A stretch of 64,000 nucleotides of DNA from Chrysoperla carnea (GCF_905475395.1 NC_058339.1:37953172-38017171); one strand, 5' to 3'; numbered from the stretch's first letter, positions 34,297 through 46,545 are shown. Made by a program: numbers and translations. The notes: generated by a model from the letters alone, not told the origin.

Positions 34297-37200
34297 GTAT
34301 GTTTAGTGTAACAAAAACTAATCTTAATCTAAGTTTGTCACTAACGACTTCGAGCTTTACTCTCCCTTAACTGAAAAAGAAAGGAAAGAAGTTCTTAGAA
34401 TAGCCTGAGAATTATTTAAAAAGGGAGATATAAAGCTATGGATAGTTTCATATTCCCAATATTTAGAGACTACTAGTAGAAGCTCTTCCGGAAACTAACG
34501 ACGGTTATTTCTACTTGATTTTTTACACACAAGCTTACCATTTAACTTGAAAATCGATCTTCTACTTGATTTTTTACTATCAATAGCCAACCAAACCGCT
34601 TTCCATTGTTCCAATTATTGCATATAGAATTACAATCATCAATTTTCACAAGTCACCAAGTTAAAGGACTTCATATGATACGAACAACATTATCTCATTG
34701 TATTTGGCTTGCTAAAAGTCACAGTTTGCTTTGGTCTAGCTTCCTTGTATTGTGCAAACCATAGTAAACCATAATTAACAGTTGTAACGATTTCCATCTA
34801 AGGTTTTTTTTTTAAGGATAAGAAGGAAATACTTTCTAATTTTTACAAAAACCATATTTCTTTGTCATAGATTAAAATCCCACTGTTTAAGCAATTAATA
34901 ATAAAGAATAATAATTAAAAGTATTTAGTAATATATTTATCATTTATCAGACGAAGATCTGATCATTGTGTTATGAATACATAAAATTTACTGGTAATTC
35001 TGCTCTCACCTACTGCTTTGAGTTTTGTTTTTAAATGTACTGCATGATACAGGAAGTACATGAAAGAGTATGTTAACTTCCTAACCTTGCTAAAATTGTG
35101 ATTACAATAGAGGCCAAAAAACAGGCTCAATAGCTTCCTTATTGGCGATAGGGGATATGATCATAAGCTGGAGTGAACTTAAAATTGAAGCTCTAGATTT
35201 TCACTGAGAAATCAAGTTTTCCTTACGGATTTTAATGAGACTTAAAGTCTTAATAGTAAAGTAAAATAGTTTATTATACAATGGACCCATGGTATTCGGG
35301 CAAACGTTTTGCAGGGCAGTGTTGGACTATCGAATTTGCTGGATTACTGCTGAAGACCCCTCCCCCATAATCCGGAATTCTATACAAAAGAGTACCTTTT
35401 AATCCAATCCAATTCACAAATCCAATGATAGATTCTATACGTTATATTCTAAGTAAAGATTATACTTCAATACAAAAACAATAGTCGAATTACAGGGGGC
35501 GAAGGATTAGCCAGGGGGCGGATTACCGGTGGTCCACTTTAATATATTTCATCATATTAATGATGTAATATTGTAAGTTTGGCAGAATAAAGAACAAAGA
35601 TCGGCGTTATTCCGCAAATAGAAGTTCATTCTGTCTCGACAACTTATTAAAATAGATAATTATTATCTTTACGACTAAAAGCATACAAACTTGTTCGAAA
35701 GAATAAAGGAGCCCAAGGCAAGATGAATAAATTGATAAGCTCCACTGAGCCGACAATGGGATCATCCGTATAGGTACTGAACTTTACTTATCTCCTTTTA
35801 CTCCCAAAGAACTTCGGTCATGCGAGAGTAAAGTAAAATAATTGAAATTCAATGTATAGATAGCATAATCATCGAATCAATCATACTTAAAATTTACACT
35901 AACCAACTTACTGGTAAAACTGGTCTTACTGTTTGCAAGGACAATTACAATTTATCGAGTCAAAAAAAATGTAATCTTCTGACTCGACAAATTCTACAGA
36001 ATGTTGCATTCTGTTTTGGCGACTCACAATAAGAAAGAGTTGAATTTGGAATATACGTATACTTTATTACTTTTTACATAAAAGATTAAAAATTTTAATC
36101 GTTTTTATGTAATTTGTTTTTGTTTTAAATACCTGATTCAGCCCCGGTCTCTCGCACTTCCAAATTTTATTGCGGATTTGTCTTGATTGATAAAGAGAGG
36201 TACCTAAATATATATAATTAGTGGAAATGAGCAAAACTAAATTTTTCCTTCTCGAATCACTCTGTATTCAACTTACTAGAGAAAGTATTTTTTTAATAAA
36301 TAAAAAAGTGCAATTTTATAAATTCAAAAACAAAATAAATACATTTAGATAAAAATGTGCAATGTGTCTAGCATGGTCTAGCCTTTTTCATGTTTAAATA
36401 ATTACCTAGTTTTATAGAAAAATAATCATTTTTATTTCTTTTTTTCTTTACAAAACCATCTTTAGTATTTTTTTATTAATTTGTAATTGATACCTTGTAA
36501 GCCGCAACATTCTATCATCAGTAAGTCAGAAGATCGTGTTTATGAAGAAAAAAATTTATTTCAAACCTATATTTATGTCTTTATCAAACTTTCATTTTAT
36601 TTCAGTTTTAATGTTTTTTTTTCTGTTTAATATGAGTAATTGAACTTGATACTATATTTTACGTGATCTTGAATAATCACGGCAATATTTTTAAAGAGCC
36701 ATTTTTAGTGAATCGATAATTTAAATTCGTGGTCGATATGTGACCTACGTTACGTATTTTTGACTTAAGATCCAAATATTACATTTTGATCTAGATAATC
36801 TTTTTTCCTCTCTCGATTTTCTTGAAATATTTAAGGAGTAAATTTAATTCCAATAAAATTATTATGTTTACTCCTGGATCTTAGCCACCTACAGGGATGT
36901 ACGAGCAATTCCCGTACTAGGGGCCTGTTAGCCCGTACGGTATGTGACTGAACTGCATAAAAAGTCGAAAAAGTGAGAAGTCATGTTGATATTGAAGAAG
37001 TGTAAATATCAAAATATCAAAAATCCACTGAAAATTCCTCTAAAAATAATAAAAAATGACTGCTATTTTTGACTCCTTAGATTTTAGGAGAAAATTTTTT
37101 TACCTTGTCCGCCTTTTGTAACTTTGTGCCCGTACTAATAGTTAGATCTGGCCTGTTCAAGAGTCATCTCACGATTTCTTGTAACTCGAGTCAATACTCT

Positions 37201-37784
37201 ATCTCTGACCCACCAGATATCTAACGTAATTTCGCCTTACCCTTTTTCGACTTGCCTTTGGTCTAGTAAAATTTCTATTTGGAATTTTATGACAAATATT
37301 TCGGCATTGTGAATTTGACTTATAGAAAATTTTAATTAATAACTATTTATAAAATTAATTTAGTCATTAATTTTTGCCTATAAATTCCTAATATAAAAAA
37401 ATGAAATTGTACTGAATTGTCAATGAATTCTATGAAATTCTCTTAAAATGGTTTTAGAAAATAAAATAAATCTATGACCATTTATAGTTAAAATAAAATG
37501 AAATTTATTTTATATACTTAAATGATGAATAGGATAATAATGATATTGGAAACACTACACTGGTTATGACTAAAAATAAAAAAAATATATTTATTTAAAA
37601 ATTATAAATGACAACAAATCAGCCTTCATTAAAAGGACAACCTATTATACTAATACATTTTGTGATTTAACCATAATATTTTTTGCAGTATACATACTGC
37701 TGTGATTTTAAAGGTTATTTATATTTAAATAAAATATAGGTATATATAGAATATTATATAATTCAATTTTTTAAAGGTGAATTA
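34297..37784. other. Non-coding stretch, possible intron of the 33751 gene
   Basis: No supported exon. A direct repeat TTCTACTTGATTTTTTAC occurs near 34511 and 34559. CCCGTACTA recurs near 36914 and 37130. Nothing else was recognised. Confidence 0.4.
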
Positions 37785-38573
37785 GGGGAAAGTGGTCTAT
37801 AATGATCCCTCAGGGTAAAATGATCCCTCGTTGTTTTAAGTAAATCATTAAAGCCATCTAGTATATTTATCGATGGTTTCCGCGCGATCAAATTAATCGT
37901 TCAACAAAGACTTATGGTGATGTATAATAAGCTAATTTGTGTTTCGTAGCAAATATATTAATTTTACTGCTTATGATTTATGGTAAGACAAATTTCAACG
38001 TAAAATATCTTTTTTTGTATTAGTGTTTACCGGCTGGCTGTTTTTACTCTTGGCTTTTGTTGACTTTTAATAATATTATAACACATTTTGATAGGCGTAT
38101 AATAAATTTTAAGGTCAGTTTTTATGAAGAAATTCAAATATGTCGTTACGGGTAAAATGATCTCTTTTATATAGGCTAAAATGATCCCTATTTTGTGTGT
38201 AACATTATAATAGATAAAATGATCACTCATCATGTAACGGGTCTTGAATGTGTTGATTTAGATTAATTTTCCAGTGTTTTCATACTAATCGTTGATGCAA
38301 TGTAAAAGAACAGTTAATGTTTTATGTGAACTCTTTGATAAAAATGCAATGGAATCATTTTACTCACCAATCTTACAAGGTCGGTCGAAATCATCCCTTT
38401 TGAGAAATATTGAATAGTTCTAAAAATTTGATCAATTTAAAAGAAATTTACATACCAATATTGTAACATTTGAATAAAAAATTCTAAAATATTTCGACGT
38501 TGTACATATGTTGAATAGTTTGGTTTAAAATGACATTTTTTTCTTTGGGTGATCATTTTAGACCACCTTCCCC
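37785..38573. mobile_element. Complete TA-flanked MITE, GGGGAA ends
   Basis: Inverted ends of about 25 bases: GGGGAAAGTGGTCTATAATG at 37785 and, read from the other end at 38573, GGGGAAGGTGGTCTAAAATG. TA lies immediately outside each end (37783-37784, 38574-38575). The motif TAAAATGATC recurs inside several times in both orientations. Diverged copies at 2616-3222 and 51263-51949. The TA duplication suggests a Tc1/mariner-type source. No transposase. Confidence 0.75.
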
Positions 38574-38575
38574 TA

Positions 38576-39467
38576 CATACATATTTTTAGGTATTATTTA
38601 TTTATTTTTACACTTACTAAAATGGTATTTGCTAATTAATTATCATTATATTCATTATTTAATTTGAAATAATTTTTTTAGTTCCGTAAATTATTTTAAT
38701 TTACTATCGTTATTGTTAATATGAATAACATGCGGTTGGCCTAGGCCGTATGGTCTTGTACAAAATCGTTCACCGTCCGCAGGCGTTATTTATTTAATTG
38801 CACTATTGACTATTTATTCGGTTTTTGGAAGGAAGCATAATTAAGAACATGTCAAAATCATTTTTCAAAACTTTAATAGAATCAATCATCAAGATTACCA
38901 ATAAATATATTTAACATACTAGGCGTCGATTGATAGGATATGAAACATGTGAATTACAAATAATACACACACATATATATATCCGACGATATGTCGACGC
39001 CACATTTTCCACATACTACACATAGAATATGACGTCATTACGTCGTGGCTGCCCTACTCACAAAATGTCAGTGAACTTGATGGTGGTTACTACGTTCATA
39101 TACAAGCACATTACACACATACACACAAATACATACATTCATAGCATTCTGCAGTAGGCATCGTATTATGTTATGTATTCTCAATGATACAACACTACCG
39201 CCTGTTCGATTTTAACAGGTGATTCATAAAACATCCCCTAATACTCCAGACAACATCCATAAGATTCGTATACAAGTCAAATTTTAATCGGGAAATCCAA
39301 ATGGGAGATTCTATTGTAAAAAATTGATAACCTACGGTCCCCTCAGTCAAATATGACTTGCATACATAGAGATAAGACGATAAAGCTGTATAGACATAGG
39401 AAACGCAATAAGTGAATGCTTGGCCTCAGTGAGAGTGGTAGAAAAAGATAGAAATTGTAGAAGATAT
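38576..39467. other. Non-coding stretch, no gene seen
   Basis: Contains a CA/TA-rich run near 38963-38982 and ACACACATACACAC runs near 39110. No exon or matched repeat was found. Confidence 0.4.
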
Positions 39468-39720
39468 TCAATTCAATTTAATTCAATTTATTCATTCTTT
39501 TTTTAAACAATACAGAACATTGTACAGAACATGTCATTAAAAGGGATAGGGAAAAAGAAAGGAAGGGGAAGGTATGCAGCTATGACTGACTTTGTTAGGA
39601 ACTCTCCCGGTATTAACTTCGTGCAAACCTAATGGAAAACCATAGAAATCCACAGGTAGGATAGCCGGCATCTGATACTAAAAGATCAAATGCCTCCCGA
39701 GTATCACTCATAGTATGATT
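39468..39720 (-). mobile_element. 3' end fragment of a non-LTR retrotransposon
   Basis: On the minus strand the fragment reads through a short frame ending SDAGYPTCGFLWFSIRFARS, followed by a non-coding tail with AATAAA and a (TTGAAT)n-like end at 39468. The GFLWFSIR-type 3' end followed by an ATTGAAT tail is a pattern seen in insect LINE copies. Only the 3' end is present. Confidence 0.45.
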
Positions 39721-40880
39721 CGGTTAAGGATTTGGAATACAGGTGGTACTTAGATAGCTTTACGCACCTACTATATCGGTCTCTCTAGAGCTATACGCGC
39801 CTACATTATTTGTCTATCTTTGAGTTTGTAGCTCTATGGTATTATCTCTATAATTGCTTACGATCTTTTTGATTCTCATAGGAATTTTCTGATAATGTTT
39901 ATCGTAAGAGGCAAATAAAATTTATCTCCCTTCTCTGATTTCAAAGTAGTTATTTTTAGGATTCTTAAAAACTTTTATGGTCATATGGAAATTATGACAT
40001 GTATCTGTATTATAAAACTATAGTAAAATTTATTTTCTATAACTTTGCTTATTATGGATATATAAATTTTAGCCATGAAATTCCAAAACTTGTGTTTCTT
40101 CCTCCCTCTAAAACTAGTCCCAAACGATCTTTTTTTTAATTTAAAAACATATTATATACAGACCTTAATTTCATTTTATTCTGATTGAATTTTTTGGTGA
40201 CTAAGGTATATAAAAATATATAGGATCTTGCGATTTATTTACAATAAACTTCGTAGTTTAATAAATATTGGAAACTCTATTAAATTTTTTATAATATCAC
40301 AAAGTAACAAATCTGCCAGAAAGGTATATTTTTCCCAAAATGTGCAATTGTTTAAGGCGGTGAAATATTATGTTGATAGATATTTGCGTAAAAATCGTAT
40401 TACTTGCTTGCATAAAAGAAAAACTAATTTTGTCTAAATTCATTTGTAGCGTAAACACGCTGTATAAAAGTTTTGTAAGTTTTATAGGTATTACGTAAAA
40501 ATGTACTTATTTCACAATAAAATAGCAGTAACGTCTAGACTGTACGTCGTCGCGTTGTTCATATTATTGAAATTTAATTTGAACAGAAAGAGAAAAAGAA
40601 TTCATCTTTAGCTTCATACATTCATAATACACTTCGGTTCTTTGCAAACAACGAGCCCGTAACTAGGAATATCAAAAGAGGAGAAGAATGTCTAGAAAAA
40701 TGGGTATCTAAAACCCAAGCGCATGCACAATTTTTTTACTAACAACTTCAACTTTTTACACTAAAATCAGAATAGTAAATAGCTTAGAAAAGTTGATACG
40801 ACTTAAAAATTTATAAATCTGAATTCCCAACACCCTTGAGTCGTTATCGATTTACTCATTTTTGTAGGAGTGAGAACACA
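39721..40880. other. Non-coding stretch before the LINE, no gene seen
   Basis: No supported exon. A 69-codon frame at 40228-40437 is AT-rich and shows no domain. Confidence 0.4.
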
Positions 40881-40887
40881 GCAATAG

Positions 40888-43697
40888 TTTAATAACAAGA
40901 AAATAGAGGAACTATCGGATATACTAGAGCAGATAGGAAACTGCATAAGAACAAGAGGCGTTGAGGCAATAGTTGTTGGAGATTTTAATGCAAAATCCCC
41001 ACAATGGGGAATGATGGCGAACGATGCAAGAGGACAACTGGTTTCAGAATGGATAGCTGAACACGACCTAATCGTCAAAAATGTAGGGAAAAAACCGACT
41101 TTCCAAAGAAATGGCTACGGCTCGATACTTGATTTGACTCTAGCAACGACAGGAATTGGAAGAAAAATCACTCACTGGGAAGTAAGTGACATTGAATCTC
41201 TGAGTGACCATAATTATATCATTTTTGAAGTGAGGGAAGACATAAAGAACCATCATGTGAAAAAAATAGTAAGAGGTTGGAATACCAAGAAAATGGACGA
41301 GGACAAAAAATCCCAAGCCATTCAAGATTTTGTAAAATATTCCACAATCACACAACCGGCTAAAGAACTATCGGGCACGTTATCCAAAATATGCGATGCA
41401 TGCATGCCAAAGAAAGGACTGACAAAGACGCGACAGCCCATGTATTGGTGGAACAACGAAATTGCAGAACTCCGCAAGAAATGCATCCGGAAACGAAGAC
41501 AGCTTACGAGGGTTGCTAAAAAACACGATACTGCACTTAAAACAGTCCTGCAGGAAGAGTACGCCCTTTACAAAAAACGACTACGCAACTGCATCAAAAC
41601 ATCGAAAAAGAAAATCTGGGAAAGTGTACTTGACGACATTAATAGGGACGTCTGGGGTAAGGGATACGTCATTGTGAAGAAAAGACTCGTTGGGAACCCA
41701 CCTAAATCCCAACTGACTATGAAAGCCACGGAGAATGTTGTACGATATCTTTTTCCGATACATGAACCCGTAAACTTTACTACCATTAAAGGATCCGATT
41801 TCAGAAACTTCACGGAAGAAGAACTAGAAGTGGCAGCAAGTAAGATAAAAAAAAACAAAGCTCCTGGTCCAGGTAACATACCACCTGAAATAATAAAAGA
41901 AGTAGCGCAAACTAAGCCGAAATATATTCTTGAAATATACAACGCGTTGGCAAAAAGATCAGAGTTTCCAAAGGAATGGAAAAGAGCCAAGCTTGTTTTA
42001 TTGAAAAAGGGGGATAAGCCAGTTGAAAACCCTAGTTCATATAGACCTATATGCCTCCTCGATGTCGAAGGTAAACTGTACGAACACTTAATTCTCATAA
42101 GGCTCAAAAGGGAATTGGACCGTACCGGAAGCCTAGCAGACAACCAGTTCGGCTTCAGAGAGGGTAGACAGACAGTTGATGCTATTCGAAAAGTTATAGA
42201 AACAGCACAAAAAGCAGCTGCCTTCTCCAAGACATTTCGGCGCCTCTGTGCGGTTATCTCACTCGATGTTAAAAATGCCTTTAACAGTGCTTCGTGGCAG
42301 ATCATTCTTAATGAGCTAAGGGTGAGGAAAATTGATGAAAGCCTTATCAGTTTAATAGCGTCGTATCTGTCGGAACGGGAAATAATACTAGAAGCAGAAG
42401 GAAAGGTCACAAAGAAGGAAGTCAGTAGTGGTGTACCACAAGGGTCTATACTAGGCCCAACCTTGTGGAATATCCAATACGACAGCCTACTGAAAATGAA
42501 ACTTCCTATAGGAGTGGAGCTAGTGGGTTTCGCTGACGATATAGCTATGACTGTGGTAGCAACCAACGAGGAAACTCTAATGAATCACGGAAATACTGCC
42601 GTTCAAAGAGTGGTCCAATGGATGGAGAAGAGGAAACTGACAATAGCACCAGAGAAAACCGAAGCAGTTCTCTTAACAACTAAAAGAAACGTTGGTCTCA
42701 TTGAGTTTGAGGTTCAAGGGGTCTCAATCCGTCCAGGCAAGGTTTTAAAGCAGTTAGGTGTTTGGTTGGACACCAAACTTAATTTTGGAGTGCACCTAGA
42801 CAAGACTATACAGAAAGCCGAGAGAACCATGTCAGCATTATCGAGCCTCATGCCCAATTTGGGAGGACCCAGAGCCTCCAAAAGACGAATATTGTCCAGC
42901 GTAATTCATTCTCAATTACTTTACGCAGCTCCTGCCTGGCAACAAGCGATGAAGAAACAACACCTGCTGAGAAAGATGGTGAGACTGCAAAAGATCATTT
43001 GCATCAGAGTGTGCAGCGGATACCGGACAATTTCAGCTGAAGGTGCTGGTGTTATATCAGGCATACCCCCGATAGACCTATTAGTGGATGAAAGACTTCA
43101 ACTCTATGAAGGTCGGCCTACTGAAGAAGTCAAAGTTAGCACAATGGAAAAATGGCAGAAAAGGTGGGAATCTGGGATCCATGGTCGCTGGACATGGAAT
43201 TTAATTCCAAATATCAAAAACTGGATCGAAAGACCACACGGAGAGGTGGACTACTTTTTGACTCAAGCCCTGTCCGGTCATGGTTGCTTCAAAAAGTTTC
43301 TGTTTGACCGAAAAAGATCCGAAACCGATAAATGCCCTTACTGCAATCAGATAGATGACGCGGAACATACACTCTTTTTCTGCCCTAGATGGGAAGCAGC
43401 CAGAGAAATATTCCAGAGGAAAACAGGGGAGACTTTCACCTCGCAATCCATGATGAAAAGCTTGCTACTGTCACGAGACGAATGGATAAAGGCCTATGAA
43501 GTAGTGCGTGTCATTATAGAGACGAAAGAAAAAGAAGGCAGAGAGAAAACCTGATGTAATTTTAAAGACAGTACTCGCATTGAAGTAATGCTAACGCGGT
43601 TCCAATGCGAACTACTAGATTGAGGAGGGGTTTTAGTCGGTAGGAATCTCGACACTATCCACGAGGATGTCTTATGCAAGATTTCCCCTCCTCCTTA

Positions 43698-43738
<41 letters not shown>
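40888..43738 (+). mobile_element. 5'-truncated LINE of the R1/LOA/Jockey group
   Basis: Spans the remaining endonuclease-reverse transcriptase ORF, a 3' untranslated region of about 145 bases with the motif GGGGTTTTAGTCGGTAGG, and a run of 40 A residues (43699-43738). The frame is open from 40888, just after TAG at 40885, so only the last part of the endonuclease remains and any gag-like ORF1 is missing. This is normal for incomplete target-primed reverse transcription. The uninterrupted frame and clean A-tail indicate a young insertion. Confidence 0.85.
41011..43554 (+). CDS. LINE endonuclease/reverse transcriptase ORF2 (partial)
   Basis: 847 codons from the first ATG; the frame continues upstream to 40888 with VVGDFNAKSPQWG, an endonuclease motif. 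Residues 1-74 are the end of the apurinic-type endonuclease, with SDH at 65-67. The reverse transcriptase follows: KAPGPGNIPPEII, YRPICLLDVEGKLYE, DNQFGFREGRQTVDAI, LDVKNAFNSASW, SGVPQGSILGPTLWN, and the catalytic VGFADDIAM with FADD at 507-510. A C-terminal zinc knuckle, CX2CX7HX4C, lies at C775, C778, H786 and C791. The protein copies the element's RNA at a nicked target site. The natural start is lost, so the ATG at 41011 is merely the first in the remnant. Base composition is clearly less AT-rich than the flanks. Assignment to R1, LOA or Jockey is not settled by eye. Confidence 0.88.
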   Translation: MMANDARGQLVSEWIAEHDLIVKNVGKKPTFQRNGYGSILDLTLATTGIGRKITHWEVSDIESLSDHNYIIFEVREDIKNHHVKKIVRGWNTKKMDEDKKSQAIQDFVKYSTITQPAKELSGTLSKICDACMPKKGLTKTRQPMYWWNNEIAELRKKCIRKRRQLTRVAKKHDTALKTVLQEEYALYKKRLRNCIKTSKKKIWESVLDDINRDVWGKGYVIVKKRLVGNPPKSQLTMKATENVVRYLFPIHEPVNFTTIKGSDFRNFTEEELEVAASKIKKNKAPGPGNIPPEIIKEVAQTKPKYILEIYNALAKRSEFPKEWKRAKLVLLKKGDKPVENPSSYRPICLLDVEGKLYEHLILIRLKRELDRTGSLADNQFGFREGRQTVDAIRKVIETAQKAAAFSKTFRRLCAVISLDVKNAFNSASWQIILNELRVRKIDESLISLIASYLSEREIILEAEGKVTKKEVSSGVPQGSILGPTLWNIQYDSLLKMKLPIGVELVGFADDIAMTVVATNEETLMNHGNTAVQRVVQWMEKRKLTIAPEKTEAVLLTTKRNVGLIEFEVQGVSIRPGKVLKQLGVWLDTKLNFGVHLDKTIQKAERTMSALSSLMPNLGGPRASKRRILSSVIHSQLLYAAPAWQQAMKKQHLLRKMVRLQKIICIRVCSGYRTISAEGAGVISGIPPIDLLVDERLQLYEGRPTEEVKVSTMEKWQKRWESGIHGRWTWNLIPNIKNWIERPHGEVDYFLTQALSGHGCFKKFLFDRKRSETDKCPYCNQIDDAEHTLFFCPRWEAAREIFQRKTGETFTSQSMMKSLLLSRDEWIKAYEVVRVIIETKEKEGREKT

Positions 43739-43741
<3 letters not shown>

Positions 43742-44489
43742 GGAGAATCTCTGTGGATCGCTTAATAACAACAGCTTAACAGACAGATGTTTTGTGATTA
43801 CTCACCATGTAACTAAACAGTGGGACTACTTTGAATGTTTCCTTGGTTGGGTTTTTTTGGATGATTCACCAAGTAAATAGCCTTATTATCAGTCATAGTC
43901 AGCCAGGTAGTTACCTCCTGTGTGACTTCATCTTAATTTAAACGAAATGAATAAATTTATATTGAATTTCGGAAGGAGATTGAAACCTCCCAAGTGTACG
44001 TCTAAGCTAAAGCATGATGATGATAATAATAATATACATTCTACCAGTAGATTATCCTAGAATTATACACATCTCCACACCATGTCAACTTCTAGTAAGT
44101 CATATCGTATTCATCTCGTGTATTGATCAAAACGATATTTTACTTAATAAAGGTGTATTATAAACCTATTCGATCAAATGTTGTACAACAGGGAATTATA
44201 TTTTTAGATTAATCTAAATATTATTATTACAACTAATTATTAGATTGAATCTCTTGAGAATGAACGCAAGTTCGCAAAATTTTTAGATCAAATAAAAAAA
44301 CTTGTAGTCATACATATGAACAAATTATTTTTTATTATTTTAATTATTTATTATAATATAGTATGTACTACCAAAAACCTAATATAAATTCAATTAATTA
44401 TTAATTGTGACAATCTTCTCAAAAAGGTTATTGCATTTCAACAGCAATCTATTTAACAGAAATTATTTATTTTTGAAAATAAGCAAAAA
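43739..44489. other. Non-coding stretch, no gene seen
   Basis: Flank of the LINE. Contains a (GAT/AAT)n run near 44018. No exon was recognised. Confidence 0.4.
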
Positions 44490-44990
44490 CAAGTGAAAAC
44501 ATACAATTGACTGAGTTAATTGTTGAAATACCATTTATAGAGGCAATCGTTTGTTTTTTGATGTCACGTAAGTAAAGAAATATATCCACTCTAAGATAGC
44601 CACACATTCATTACTGATATTCCCATATAATACATATACCATACAATTTGTATCTAATTTGCGTCCTCGAGGGTAAAAAATGATGTTCACAAAAAAATGT
44701 TTCAAACAAAAGTTGTTAATTTTTTTATAAGGAACATATTTTATCTTTTGTTCTATCGATATTATTACGACCTGTGCACGCTATAAAAATTTCAGCATGA
44801 TATCTCTTTTCGTTTTTGAGTTATCGTGTCCACAGACAGACGGACAGACTGACGGACAGCCGGAAATGGCCTAATTAGGTGATTATATGAACACCTTAAA
44901 ATTTTGTTTGTAGCATCAATATTTTTAAACTTTACAAACTTGGGACTAAACTTAATATACTATGATATATTTCATATATACATGGTATAA
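44490..44990 (-). repeat. Interspersed repeat with motif AACACGATAACTC (family B)
   Basis: In reverse orientation it shares TCCCAAGTTTGTAAA, AGGTGTTCATA, the CAGACAGACGGACAG block and a GATAACTCAAAA block with copies at 56220-56345, 57960-58260 and 59880-60090. It also shares AATACC..AATTAA..CAGTCAATTG with 58204-58240. No coding content. Confidence 0.6.
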
Positions 44991-45865
44991 TATTTGGTTT
45001 CAATAATATTGGCGATAGAAATCGATAGAATTTTAATTCGAACAAAACTAGCGTAAAATAAAAAAAAAGGCAAGGAAAGTTATAAGCCTTGCTTACTATT
45101 CCATTTGAGTCCCTAATTTTAGAATGAATGGGTTGCCTCTTTTACGCAAATCAATTCTAGCTTATCGGATAATTCTTCTGACTCATCATCTCTCAGGTTT
45201 CCAAACATGGTTACCAATGATTAAATATGCAGAATCAACGATAATCTGATATTTATTATGAAAAAGTTTTCGTATTGATTGTCTAAAAAATGTTTCATAT
45301 TTATTAAATGTAAGTTTTGTGAAACCAAATTTTAGTTTAATTTGAAAGTAGACAAGTTTTTAACGAATTATCGAAATACATATACATTTATAACTTTAAA
45401 CAAAAAAATTTATATAAATGACAAGTATAGAGTAATTTTTTGTTGATACCATATCACTAGAAAATCAAATATTAAACTGAACCGCGTATTTTAAATGGAT
45501 CGTCAAATCCTAAGAATAAACACACATTATTACAGCAGAAAAGCAGTAAGTAAAAATTTAATAATAACTTTTTGGAAAAGTGTTTTTAAGATTGGTTCTT
45601 ATCATTCTTCCGAAACGGTCCAATTATTGTAGATGGATCAAATTTTCGGTTAATTTTCGAAGCAGACATTAGTTTAGAGGCCAGTTAAAGACGAAGACAT
45701 TATTTTAGAGGCCAATTTCTTGTACGGTCTTGTACAATTTTCTTAATACTGATTTTCCATAAAATTCGATACATTTTTCACTTTTCTGCTGTTATATGAT
45801 TTCGCTCCAAACATACTAAAATAATTTCAGTAAAATATTTCAAGTATAATTTCTATTTGTTACAG
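44991..45865. other. Non-coding stretch before the first BESS exon
   Basis: No supported exon. TTAGAGGCCA occurs twice near 45674 and 45704, and a duplicated TTGTACGGTCTTGTACAA is near 45719. Confidence 0.4.
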
Positions 45866-46168
45866 TCAGGAAATACAGAAGATTTTATTACAGTAAAAGA
45901 AGAATGCATTAGTTCAACAACATCTACAATGAGTCAGACTGAAATATCATATGGAAGGAATTCAAAATTGTCCCTACGAGAAATTTTAACAAATGATAAT
46001 GAATTTGATGCATTTGGTCGAAATGTTTCACTTCAATTACAACAAATGCCACTAGCAGCTGCATTAGAAACACAAGAATTGATTCAACGAATTATTCGAC
46101 AAAAACGTGTATCCATATTAACAAATACTCAAGCTATAACAAATATGAGTGACTGTGGCGAAAATTAA
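45866..46168 (+). CDS. 3'-terminal exon with BESS motif (copy A)
   Basis: Open from a splice acceptor (TATTTGTTACAG) to a stop at 46166-46168, with AATAAA at 46175. The conserved core NEFDAFGRNVSLQLQQMP and the following LETQELIQRIIRQKR fit the BESS motif, a protein-interaction module of insect transcriptional regulators (MADF-BESS proteins, Su(var)3-7, Stwl). A second acceptor inside (TTTTATTACAG, exon start 45894) puts the exon in the same phase as the sister exon at 47686; the outer acceptor gives phase 0, matching the donor at 34296. The upstream partner exon is therefore undecided. It has no DNA-binding domain of its own, so the exon must belong to a longer protein. Confidence 0.7.
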   Translation, partial: SGNTEDFITVKEECISSTTSTMSQTEISYGRNSKLSLREILTNDNEFDAFGRNVSLQLQQMPLAAALETQELIQRIIRQKRVSILTNTQAITNMSDCGEN

Positions 46169-46174
46169 AGTTTT

Positions 46175-46180
46175 AATAAA
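46175..46180 (+). terminator. Poly(A) signal after BESS exon A
   Basis: AATAAA six bases past the stop codon. Confidence 0.5.
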
Positions 46181-46429
46181 ATTATATTATTTTGTGTTTT
46201 AAAGTTTTTTAGTTGTTGCTTTTCTTACCTTCTTTGGTATTATCCTAATAGTGTTTTCCCTTTTTAGTCATGTTAATCCCCTTTTTACCCGACTGCGCGA
46301 CGCAAAGGATTAAAAATGTATGTATCTGTGCTCCTTTCAGGTACACTAGAGTAATAATTAAAATTCAATATGGCGACCACCAGACACCATATTGTGAAAA
46401 AGAAAAAAAATCGAAAGTTGATTAACTAT

Positions 46430-46545
46430 ATGTTAAGTGGAGTATCATAGAATAGCTATAAAATAGGCAAATCGACCGAAAATGAAAGTCGAAGAACTAT
46501 ATTAAGTGGGATATCATTGAATAGGTATTTTAAAATCCCAACAAA
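46430..46545. repeat. Imperfect tandem duplication
   Basis: AACTATATGTTAAGTGG near 46426 and AACTATATTAAGTGG near 46496, each followed by a TATCAT..GAATAG block, form two units about 70 bases apart. Confidence 0.45.

Noticed and set aside
39030-39037. TGACGTCA as a cAMP-response element
   Set aside because: A perfect palindrome, but no gene or promoter is recognisable within several kb.
41568-42566. 332-codon minus-strand frame
   Set aside because: It is the antisense shadow of the LINE reverse transcriptase frame.
40889-43775. TTAATAACAA on both sides of the LINE as target duplication
   Set aside because: The 3' copy lies about 25 bases beyond the A-tail instead of directly after it, and a 10-base AT-rich match is weak.
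43674-43880. 68-codon frame containing a poly-Lys run
   Set aside because: The Lys run is the LINE A-tail read as codons.
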